This document shows, one piece after another, positions 6,770 to 13,323 of a stretch of DNA of 38,491 nucleotides. Numbering within the stretch: position 1 is the stretch's first letter; the number at the start of each line of letters is the position of its first letter. The translations under genes were made by a program, and so were the position numbers. Origin of the DNA: Multiplicimicrobium sp043718225 (lineage in GTDB: Bacteria > Omnitrophota > Omnitrophia > Omnitrophales > Aquincolibacteriaceae); assembly GCA_043718225.1 (NCBI GenBank), contig JAYSWD010000129.1:1-38491 (forward strand), read 5' to 3'. The notes below the pieces were generated by a model. The model did not search any database. It worked only from the letters and a program-made list of their open reading frames with translations, and was not told the origin of the DNA.

Positions 6770-8237
6770 TCTTCAAAAGGTTTTTTATTCGGTTTTTGTA
6801 ATCCAAATCTACTTGTTCAAACTGATTGAGCATTCTCCCCTGAATGTCAGCGTTCGCATAAGACAAAGCCCCGGCGATATTTGCGGCCAGCTGATTTTTT
6901 TGATCTTCAGACATAATCCGGTAAAGATCGCGGGCCTGGCTAAAATTGTCTTCATCCAATGTGTCATAAGCTTTTGCCCAAGCTTCTTCCATTAAAGGAA
7001 GCGCCGGCTCCTCCACAGAAGGATCCGGAACCGGGGCGCCTTGATTAATCCGGTCATTCGGAAAAAAATTGACACCGCTGTCCTGATTATTATTCTTTCC
7101 GTGAGCGGGGCACATGCCCGCCATGGCTCCGTCGCGCTGGTAGTGATTCACCGGACATTTGGGCGCATTCACCGGCAGTTGATTGACATTCACTCCAACG
7201 CGATAACGATGAGCGTCGGGGTAAGCCAATAAACGGGCCTGAAGAACTTTGTCGGGCGATGCGCCGATTCCCGGCACCAGATTTCCGGGGCTAAAGGCGG
7301 CTTGTTCAGTTTCTGCAAAATAATTTTCAACATTTTTATTTAACTCCATGGTTCCGATTTCAATGAGCGGAAAATCCTTATGCGGCCAGATTTTTGTAAG
7401 ATCGAAAGGATTAATGCGATAATTTTTCGCATCCGCTTCTTTCATGATTTGCAATTTAACTGTCCATGCCGGAAATTCGCCGCGGTCAATGGCTTCGACC
7501 AAATCCTGCTGCGCGCCACAAAGAGGCATCTTAGAAGCTTCCGCATCTGTCAAAGTTTTAATACCCTGATTAGTTTTAAAATGCCACTTCACCCAGAAGC
7601 GCTCTTTTTTGTCATTCCAAAAGCTAAGCGTGTGCGAACCAAAGCCATGCATGTGCCGGTACGAGTACGGAATTCCGCGATCGGACATTAATATCATCAT
7701 TTGATGCAGAGACTGCGGATGATTTGCCCAAAACTCAAACATAGCGGAAGGGTCCGGAAGATTCGTGCGCGGGTTTTTTTTCTGCGAATGCACAAAGTCA
7801 GGAAACTTGGCCGGGTCACGAATAAAAAAAACGGGCGTGTTGTTCCCAACCATGTCAAAGTTGCCTTCCTCGGTATAAAACTTTACCGCGAAGCCGCGCG
7901 GGTCACGCGCATAGTCGCTCGAGTCTTGTCCTCCGCTCACGGTGGAAAAGCGCACGAAAAGAGGAGTTTTAGAACCGGTTTTTTGTAGAAAGCGGGCGAT
8001 GGTGTATTCGCTTAAAGACTTGCTGAGCGTAAATGTCCCATAGGCGCCCGTACCGCGGGCATGCACAACACGCTCAGGAATCCGCTCTCGGTTAAAATGA
8101 GCCAGTTTCTCAAACACACGGTGATTGTCAAAGGTAAGCGGCCCGCGCTTACCGGCGGTAATACTATTATTGTCATCCGCGATGGGGGCTCCGGTGCTGG
8201 TGGTGAGTCTTTTCTTTTCGTTGTTTTCCTGGTTCAT
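6762..8237 (-). CDS. katA: Monofunctional haem catalase (small-subunit type)
   Basis: This 491-residue catalase breaks hydrogen peroxide down to water and oxygen. The distal histidine is H59 in RVVHARGTGAYG, the distal asparagine is N132 in DMVGNNTPVFFIRDP, and the proximal haem tyrosine is Y339 in RLLAYPDAHRYRVG. The length and the absence of a C-terminal flavodoxin-like domain fit small-subunit catalases. There is no signal peptide, so it is probably cytoplasmic. The start is an ATG with AAAGGAGAG just upstream. It is divergent from oxyR across 103 bases, the classic arrangement for peroxide-induced control, and a good sigma-70-like promoter is visible in that gap. Confidence 0.97.
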   Translation of the reverse strand: MNQENNEKKRLTTSTGAPIADDNNSITAGKRGPLTFDNHRVFEKLAHFNRERIPERVVHARGTGAYGTFTLSKSLSEYTIARFLQKTGSKTPLFVRFSTVSGGQDSSDYARDPRGFAVKFYTEEGNFDMVGNNTPVFFIRDPAKFPDFVHSQKKNPRTNLPDPSAMFEFWANHPQSLHQMMILMSDRGIPYSYRHMHGFGSHTLSFWNDKKERFWVKWHFKTNQGIKTLTDAEASKMPLCGAQQDLVEAIDRGEFPAWTVKLQIMKEADAKNYRINPFDLTKIWPHKDFPLIEIGTMELNKNVENYFAETEQAAFSPGNLVPGIGASPDKVLQARLLAYPDAHRYRVGVNVNQLPVNAPKCPVNHYQRDGAMAGMCPAHGKNNNQDSGVNFFPNDRINQGAPVPDPSVEEPALPLMEEAWAKAYDTLDEDNFSQARDLYRIMSEDQKNQLAANIAGALSYANADIQGRMLNQFEQVDLDYKNRIKNLLKKP

Positions 8238-8269
8238 TCCGTCTCTCCTTTAAGTGCGGACAAATTTAA

Positions 8270-8329
8270 TTGATTAATTATCGGTGTGGAGCTAGTATTA
8301 ATCAAATCGATTAAAGTCATATCTATAAT
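8270..8329. promoter_or_regulatory. Divergent katA/oxyR promoter and operator region
   Basis: For katA on the minus strand, TTGATT (complement of 8300-8305) is 17 bp from GATAAT (complement of 8277-8282), a near-consensus promoter. For oxyR, TATAAT at 8324-8329 lies only 11 bp before the ATG at 8341. The oxyR transcript would therefore be nearly leaderless, and no Shine-Dalgarno sequence is seen. A 9-bp inverted repeat, TTGATTAAT at 8270-8278 and ATTAATCAA at 8297-8305, plus AATCGATT at 8306-8313, are candidate OxyR contacts that overlap the katA promoter. The canonical ATAG-N7-CTAT spacing of enteric OxyR sites is not obvious. Confidence 0.6.
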
Positions 8330-8340
8330 AGCTTTTATCT

Positions 8341-9222
8341 ATGGAAATCCATCAGCTTAAATACTTTATCGCGTTGACTCAGGAGCTCAATTTTCAAAGA
8401 GCCGCCCGGCGCGCGCATATTTCCCAGCCCTCGCTCAGCCACGCCATTTCCAAACTCGAAAAGCAACTGGGACATGCTCTTTTTGAAAGGTCGCCGCGCC
8501 AAGTTCGACTTACCGCGGCCGGGGAAAAGCTCCTTCCGCATGCTTTGGCTATCCTGGATTGTTTGAGGCAGAGCATTGAAGCAATGGGCGAGGATACCGG
8601 CGAGATTTCAGGCAGGTTAAGAATTTCCGCCATTCCGACCATCGGTCCTTACCTTTTACCGGTGATTATTCGTGAGTTCCGGAAGCGAGCGCCCAAAGTG
8701 GTTTTAGAAATTCATGAACAGACTACTTCTCTTTTGACGGAAGACCTTCGTGCTGGAAAATTAGACGCGGGGATTATTTCTCTGCCGGTCAAGCTTACAG
8801 GGTTGGCAAGCCGCGTTCTTGCCAGCGAAGAATTTTACCTCGCGGTTTCACCGCGGCATCCGCTTGCTAAAAAAAAACGCGTCAGCCGTGAAGACATATT
8901 GACAGAAAACCTTTTGATTCTTCAAGAAGGCCATTGCTTCGCTGCTCAAGCCCTTGCTTTTTGCAAACGCTCAAGGCGCCATGAGCGGGTGATTTTCGAA
9001 GGCGGCAGTTTGAATTCGGTCTTAAAGCTCGTTGCTGCGGGAGAGGGGATTACCTTTGCGCCCCGTATGGCGGCCGAGAAATCGCCGAATCTTCGTTATA
9101 TCCGTTTTGAATCTCCGGAACCTACGCGCGATTTGGGAGTGGTGTGGCGATTAACCGCGCCGGTGAGTCGTGCCCAAGCCCTCTTTACGGACATTACCGA
9201 AAAAGCCCTGAATCTGCATTGA
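8341..9222 (+). CDS. oxyR: OxyR-type LysR family peroxide sensor
   Basis: This 293-residue LysR-type regulator has an N-terminal winged helix-turn-helix (residues 1-60, with FQRAARRAHISQPSLSHAI) and a periplasmic-binding-protein-like sensor domain (about 90-290). The peroxide-sensing motif is intact: H198-C199 in EGHCF and C208 in AFCKR, the same numbering and spacing as the disulfide pair of E. coli OxyR. It probably activates the adjacent divergent katA on oxidation. The ATG at 8341 matches the conserved N-terminus MxxxQLxYF. No ribosome binding site precedes it, and a TATAAT ends 11 bases upstream, which implies a leaderless or nearly leaderless mRNA. Confidence 0.95.
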   Translation: MEIHQLKYFIALTQELNFQRAARRAHISQPSLSHAISKLEKQLGHALFERSPRQVRLTAAGEKLLPHALAILDCLRQSIEAMGEDTGEISGRLRISAIPTIGPYLLPVIIREFRKRAPKVVLEIHEQTTSLLTEDLRAGKLDAGIISLPVKLTGLASRVLASEEFYLAVSPRHPLAKKKRVSREDILTENLLILQEGHCFAAQALAFCKRSRRHERVIFEGGSLNSVLKLVAAGEGITFAPRMAAEKSPNLRYIRFESPEPTRDLGVVWRLTAPVSRAQALFTDITEKALNLH

Positions 9223-9268
9223 AAGCCCGAAGTCATTGCATGCTTCAATCAAATTATAAATCTTGTCA

Positions 9269-9278
9269 GGGTTTACCC
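9269..9278. promoter_or_regulatory. 10-bp sequence GGGTTTACCC upstream of the SPW-like gene
   Basis: GGGTTTACCC lies about 60 bases before the ATG at 9340. Its reverse complement, GGGTAAACCC, occurs at 21114-21123 upstream of the second DUF883 gene. Two occurrences in intergenic DNA before stress-type membrane genes make it a weak candidate operator. No known regulator is claimed. Confidence 0.25.
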
Positions 9279-9339
9279 GAGAGGCATATTCCTTTTTCTC
9301 TGTCATAATAAAATCAAAAAAAATTAACCAGGAGGGTTC

Positions 9340-9705
9340 ATGAAAATTTTAAATCCCAAGCTGCACGGCTTCATTGATTTTGCCGTAGTGGTCGCTTTTT
9401 TATTAGCGCCTTCTTTATTCGATTTCTCAACTCTTCCGGCAAAGCTTAGCTATGCTCTCGCTTTGATTCATTCCGGACTTGTTTTGACTACGAATTATCC
9501 TTTCGGTCTTTTTAAGCTGGTTCCGTTTCCCGTCCATGGAGCGATTGAGCTTTTAGTCGCCGTTGGATTGGTTGTCTTTCCCTGGGCCTTAGGATTTTCA
9601 TCTGAGGAAGCGGCGCGCAATTTTTATGTTGCGGCGGGCGTGGCTATATTTTTGACGTGGCTGACCACGGATTACAAATCCGCGGACTTACGTCTTAATA
9701 AATAA
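9340..9705 (+). CDS. SPW-repeat-like four-helix membrane protein
   Basis: This 121-residue protein has four predicted membrane helices arranged as two similar halves. Each half has a histidine-containing helix start (KLHGFIDFAVV and PVHGAIELLVAV) followed by a Pro-containing helix (LLAPSLF and VFPWALGF). This layout resembles the SPW repeat family of small membrane proteins, whose function is unknown. The start ATG has a strong AGGAGG eight bases upstream. It follows oxyR by 117 bases in the same direction and has its own intergenic region, so it may be separately controlled. A stress-envelope role is inferred from context only. Confidence 0.75.
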   Translation: MKILNPKLHGFIDFAVVVAFLLAPSLFDFSTLPAKLSYALALIHSGLVLTTNYPFGLFKLVPFPVHGAIELLVAVGLVVFPWALGFSSEEAARNFYVAAGVAIFLTWLTTDYKSADLRLNK

Positions 9706-9768
9706 AGCCACTTTCTGTGAAAAAGGCGGTGTGAAAATCGCGACTGACGGACCTGCGGTATGTAAAGG

Positions 9769-9848
9769 GCGGGAGTATCCCGCGTGGAAGCGTCAGGCAA
9801 AGCCTAATTCTGCTAATTTGCTGCCAAAGACTTCGCTTAATCTCCACG
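9769..9848 (+). ncRNA. Candidate structured leader before the RsbRD-like kinase
   Basis: The 180-base gap contains nested complementary segments. GCGGGA (9769-9774) pairs with TCCCGC (9778-9783) around GTA. CGTGGA (9783-9788) can pair with TCCACG (9843-9848), AGCG (9789-9792) with CGCT (9834-9837), and AGGC with GCCT (9795-9805) around AAA. The two outer options share one base, so they may be alternatives. The layout is that of a small multi-arm RNA ending 37 bases before the start codon. I cannot match it to a named riboswitch, and it could be chance pairing. Confidence 0.3.
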
Positions 9849-9885
9849 AAAGGTATACGCTTAAAAGTAACAAAGGTTGCGCCGT

Positions 9886-10959
9886 ATGGTTTTATCCGAT
9901 TTTTTAGTTGAATATAGAGAGCAGATTGTTGAATTATGCCGTGAAAAGGTATCAGCCGTTTCAGGCTCGAAGCCCACATCGGCTTTATTGGATAGAGGAC
10001 TACCTCTCTTTTACGATGAACTTATTGAGGTTTTGCGTCGCACAGCCTCAAATGAGGTGCTTTCGCCGTCACTAAAAACAAGCCGGGATGCCGCTGCGCA
10101 TGGAAAAGAATCTTTGCGGCTTGGTTACACCATTTCACAAGTCGTGCATTCCTACGGCGCTGTCTGTCAATCGCTTACGGAATTTGTCCAAAAAAAACCT
10201 TTTTTAATTACTCCCCCCGAATTTCAGGACTTCAATCTTGCGCTTGATTGTGCCATCGCAGAAGCCGTAACGGAATTTGAAAAAGCACAGAGCGAGAATG
10301 TCGGGCGCAATGAAGCTGAACGTTTAGGTTTTCTGATTCATGAACTGGGAGCTTCCCTGGCAGCGGCGACTGTTTCTTTCGACATGATTCAAGGGGGACA
10401 TGTGGGAAACTCCGGTAGTACCAGTAAAATTCTTAAAGGGTCGCTTGAACGAATGCGTCATATCCTTAATATTTCTCTGACTGAAATTCGCTTGCGCACG
10501 GAGACGTTTGTAATGAAGAGCGACATTCGTTTGGTTGATATTGTCAGTGAAGTCGAGGCCATTGCCTCAATCATGAATCAATCAAAACAAGTTTCCTTAG
10601 AAATCAATGTTGATCCTTCCATCGAATTTACCGCGGATCGCCATCTGGTTTATTCCGCAATTTCGAATCTGGTAAACAATGCCATAAAATTCACGAAAGA
10701 AAAGGGGTGTGTGGTGATACGAGGCAGAGAAGAGAATCAGCGCATTTTGATTGAGGTAGGAGATGAGTGCGGAGGAATTCCTGACGGAAAAGTAGATGAA
10801 TTATTCGATCCCTTTGTCCAAAAAAGCGGCGATAAATCGGGCTTAGGACTTGGCCTGTCTCTCAGCCGTAAAGCGATAGAATTAAATCATGGTAAAATGA
10901 CAGCGCGGGACGTCCCCGGGAAAGGCTGCATCTTTACAATCGATCTTCCTAAATCATAA
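9886..10959 (+). CDS. Soluble sensor histidine kinase with RsbRD-like N-terminal domain
   Basis: This 357-residue protein has no membrane segment. Residues 1-135 are helical and contain LRLGYTISQVVHSYGAVCQSL, matching the RsbRD/RsbR N-terminal sensor type. A dimerisation region follows, with H152 in FLIHELGASLAAATVSF, a variant H-box. The ATPase domain contains NLVNNAIKFT, an atypical G1 box (DECGGIP instead of DxGxGIP) and GLGLGLSLSRKAIE. The tail VPGKGCIFTIDLPKS closes the fold. The ATG at 9886 is chosen because AAAGG sits nine bases upstream; a TTG at 9877 lacks spacing. No receiver is adjacent, so the partner is unknown. Together with the STAS protein at 32477 it hints at stressosome-style signalling. 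Confidence 0.85.
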   Translation: MVLSDFLVEYREQIVELCREKVSAVSGSKPTSALLDRGLPLFYDELIEVLRRTASNEVLSPSLKTSRDAAAHGKESLRLGYTISQVVHSYGAVCQSLTEFVQKKPFLITPPEFQDFNLALDCAIAEAVTEFEKAQSENVGRNEAERLGFLIHELGASLAAATVSFDMIQGGHVGNSGSTSKILKGSLERMRHILNISLTEIRLRTETFVMKSDIRLVDIVSEVEAIASIMNQSKQVSLEINVDPSIEFTADRHLVYSAISNLVNNAIKFTKEKGCVVIRGREENQRILIEVGDECGGIPDGKVDELFDPFVQKSGDKSGLGLGLSLSRKAIELNHGKMTARDVPGKGCIFTIDLPKS

Positions 10960-11289
10960 ATAGCCCGAAAATCTTTCTGCGTACGGCCCATAGCGCTGTG
11001 TTGTTCTTTTTTATGAGTTAATAGGGACTCGCCTTACGCCTGTCCTTAAACCGTACAAAAATTCTTAAAAATCAGACACATTTATGGTCCGCAGAGCCTT
11101 TTTTTTAAAGCGATTTATTTCTATGCACAATAGAAATGGACTTTGAATGCCGAGGTGGCATCCCTGTTGCTACTCTTCAGTTAATGATTCCGAAACTTGC
11201 CAACGGAGGCAAACAAAATGAACAATGAAGACTGGGATTTAGAATAATAATAATGGGTCCGTCCGGGCAAAATAACAAAGACGGGTTTT
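10960..11289. other. 330-base intergenic region with small hairpins
   Basis: No convincing gene is seen here. Three short hairpins lie in a row: ATTTCTA/TAGAAAT near 11118-11136, TGCC/GGCA near 11148-11160, and TTGCC/GGCAA near 11198-11213. The last sits just before a GGAGG and a 9-codon ORF (MNNEDWDLE, 11218-11247). The arrangement could be a leader of the following small gene and glycosyltransferase, but no known RNA class is recognised and the tiny ORF may be meaningless. Confidence 0.3.
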
Positions 11290-11478
11290 ATGGAGCTGAT
11301 TTTTAGGGGGATAGCTTGGATTGCCTTCGCAATGGGGGCGCTTTTTATTTTATGGAAAGTTTATTTGTTTGTCGCTTGGAACATTGAAAGAGTTGTTTTT
11401 CTCGGCAGCGTCAGCTCCTATCTTCGGACCCAGCCGAAAGGCCCACAGAAAAAAGACATCGCGGTCGCCGCAAAATGA
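11290..11478 (+). CDS. Small single-pass membrane protein coupled to a glycosyltransferase
   Basis: This 62-residue protein has one long hydrophobic segment (about residues 5-32, IAWIAFAMGALFILWKVYLFVAW) followed by a basic, proline-containing tail. Its stop overlaps the ATG of the downstream glycosyltransferase by four bases, which supports real, coupled translation. No family is recognised. A membrane anchor or partner for the cytoplasmic transferase is a simple inference. The ribosome binding site is weak (GACGGG). Confidence 0.6.
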   Translation: MELIFRGIAWIAFAMGALFILWKVYLFVAWNIERVVFLGSVSSYLRTQPKGPQKKDIAVAAK

Positions 11479-12743
11479 AAATACTTATGGTGACGAACAC
11501 CTACCTGAATGTGGTGGGAGGGCTGGAAAAATCGATCCAGTCGTTTACGCAAAAATTAAGAGAGTTAGGCCACAAGGTATTGATCGCGGGTCCTGAGTTT
11601 GTCGGTGAAGAAATCGGCGGAAGCCAAGGCTCGCATCCATTAACGAGCAGGCACTCGCCGCTGTCATTGCCTTTTCGCGGTAAACTTGAAAAAATCATCG
11701 CGCAATTCAATCCGGATATCATTCACGCGCATCATCCGTTTTTAATGGGTGAAATGGCCTTGCGTTTCTCGGCCTATTACGCGCGCCCCGTTATTTTTAC
11801 ATATCACATTATGTTTAATCAATACGCGCATTATCTACCGTCTGTTTCTTCGCGCCTTTCCGAAACATTTCTTGTGGAGATGGCCAAGGGTTTTTGTAAT
11901 ATGTCTACCCGGGTGATTGCGCCCAGCGAAAGCGTGCGCGCGATTTTGCGCGAGCAGGGCGTTCTCAGGCCGATTGATGTGGTACCGACCGGAATTGATA
12001 CCGCAAAATTCGCGCACGGAAACCGTGAAAAAAAAAGAAAGGAACTAGGCTTGTCTGAAAAGTCGGTTTTACTCGGTTATGTCGGCCGGCTCGCCCCCGA
12101 AAAAAATCTTGAATTTATGGCCGAGCAAGTTGCGCGGCTGATGAACACAAATAAAAACATTCACTTTCTTGTCGTGGGTAAAGGCCCCTCCGAAAAAAAT
12201 TTAGAAAAGGCTTTTGGCCATGTGGATGTCTTTTCCCGCCTTCACTTTATGGGCGCGCTTCAGGGTCAGGACCTCGTGGATTTTTACCACGCGATGGATG
12301 TGTTTGTTTTTGCCTCTAAAAGCGAAACGCAAGGACTTGTCCTTTGTGAGGCAATGGCCGCCGGAGTGCCCGTGGTGGCTTTGGATGCGCCGGGTGCGCG
12401 CGAAGTCGTGAAGGATTTCAAAAACGGCCGTTTAATATCCGGCGAACATGAAGAAGAATTTCAAGCCGCGCTGGCTTGGTGCGCGGACCAAAAGGATGAA
12501 AAGCTTTCTCGGATGAAACAAAGTGCGAGGGAAACCGTTGATGCATTCGGACTTGAGGTTTGCGCGGTTCGCGCGCTGGAAACGTATCGCGCGGCCAATC
12601 AGGATTATTCTTGCCTCACAGACGCGCATAAAGACAGTAAAATAGGACGTTGTTTCAGGTGTGAGTTGAAAATTATGGCCAATTTTATCCGTGCGGCTTT
12701 TTTAGCATTGCAAAGCATGATTTCCTCCGGCCGGATAAATTGA
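11475..12743 (+). CDS. GT4-family glycosyltransferase (paralogue 1)
   Basis: This is a 422-residue GT-B fold transferase. The N-terminal acceptor domain starts MKILMVTNTY with the glycine loop VVGGLEKS and carries HAHHPFLMGEMAL (84-96). The C-terminal nucleotide-sugar domain contains GYVGRLAPEKNLEF and the E-x7-E motif (E284 and E292, in SETQGLVLCEAMAAG), which marks retaining GT4 enzymes. The HHPF signature is common in diacylglycerol or phosphatidylinositol glycosyltransferases, so a glycolipid product is plausible but unproven. It is clearly paralogous to the gene at 25102. Residues about 48-62 (GGSQGSHPLTSRHSP) replace the RVPSIEKF segment of that paralogue and look unusual. The start overlaps the upstream small membrane protein gene by four bases. 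Confidence 0.9.
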   Translation: MKILMVTNTYLNVVGGLEKSIQSFTQKLRELGHKVLIAGPEFVGEEIGGSQGSHPLTSRHSPLSLPFRGKLEKIIAQFNPDIIHAHHPFLMGEMALRFSAYYARPVIFTYHIMFNQYAHYLPSVSSRLSETFLVEMAKGFCNMSTRVIAPSESVRAILREQGVLRPIDVVPTGIDTAKFAHGNREKKRKELGLSEKSVLLGYVGRLAPEKNLEFMAEQVARLMNTNKNIHFLVVGKGPSEKNLEKAFGHVDVFSRLHFMGALQGQDLVDFYHAMDVFVFASKSETQGLVLCEAMAAGVPVVALDAPGAREVVKDFKNGRLISGEHEEEFQAALAWCADQKDEKLSRMKQSARETVDAFGLEVCAVRALETYRAANQDYSCLTDAHKDSKIGRCFRCELKIMANFIRAAFLALQSMISSGRIN

Positions 12744-12837
12744 AGGAAGTTAAGCATATCGGGGCCCTTGCAAAAAATGTGAGGTTAGGCTTTTTGATAA
12801 ACGTTATAGTATAAATGCTAATCGGGGCGGGGATCAG

Positions 12838-13239
12838 ATGAATCAAAACGCAAATATTGCCGGTACAAAACCCAGAATTCTTGTCGTTGACGATGAGCAG
12901 TCGATGCGCAGGCTTTTATGCCACACACTTTCGCTGTCCGGGTTTGATATTTCCACAGCCGCCAGCGCCGCGGAATTTCGTGAGCAAGTGTTCCTTCAAA
13001 AGCCGCAGGTAATTGTTCTCGATATTTTATTGGGAGACCGTAACGGACCCGAAGTTTATCAAGAACTGCTCAAAGAAGGCTTGAACCCTAACATTCCCGT
13101 CATATTTCTTTCGGCGCTGATTGAAAAAAGATGGATGCCCGACTCGCTCGAAAGCAATGCGCGACATGCTTTTATCAGCAAGCCTTTTGAGTACAAAGAA
13201 CTATTGAAAAAATTGCGTGAGTTTGCAGCGATGGAATGA
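12838..13239 (+). CDS. Single-domain response regulator
   Basis: This 133-residue receiver has the acidic pair D18-D19, phospho-acceptor D62 in IVLDILLGDRNG, switch serine S93 and the conserved lysine in SKPFEYKEL. There is no output domain. The family-specific features (D-I-L-L-G-D after the aspartate and IFLSALIEK after the switch strand) are shared with the receiver at 18615, so the two are close relatives. It starts at an ATG preceded by GGGGCGGGGA. It sits 85 bases before a large hybrid kinase, and it may relay phosphate within that system. Upstream, AAACGTTAT (12800-12808) resembles ATAACGTTAT before the gene at 17811. Confidence 0.9.
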   Translation: MNQNANIAGTKPRILVVDDEQSMRRLLCHTLSLSGFDISTAASAAEFREQVFLQKPQVIVLDILLGDRNGPEVYQELLKEGLNPNIPVIFLSALIEKRWMPDSLESNARHAFISKPFEYKELLKKLREFAAME

Positions 13240-13323
13240 CCGTTTTTATTTTGGCGTTTTTTGAGTTCTTTTAGAATACGCCCGCGAAGTTATAAAACAA
13301 TGATCGACGGAGGTACTTTTTTC

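Noticed and set aside
6749..6829. 26-codon ORF after leader copy B
   Set aside because: It is antisense to the end of katA and has no recognisable content; the ATG is kept only as part of the repeat.
11198..11220. Guanidine-II (mini-ykkC) type hairpin with AACGGA loop
   Set aside because: Only one hairpin has an ACGG-like loop and the upstream hairpin does not, and the downstream genes do not fit guanidine export.
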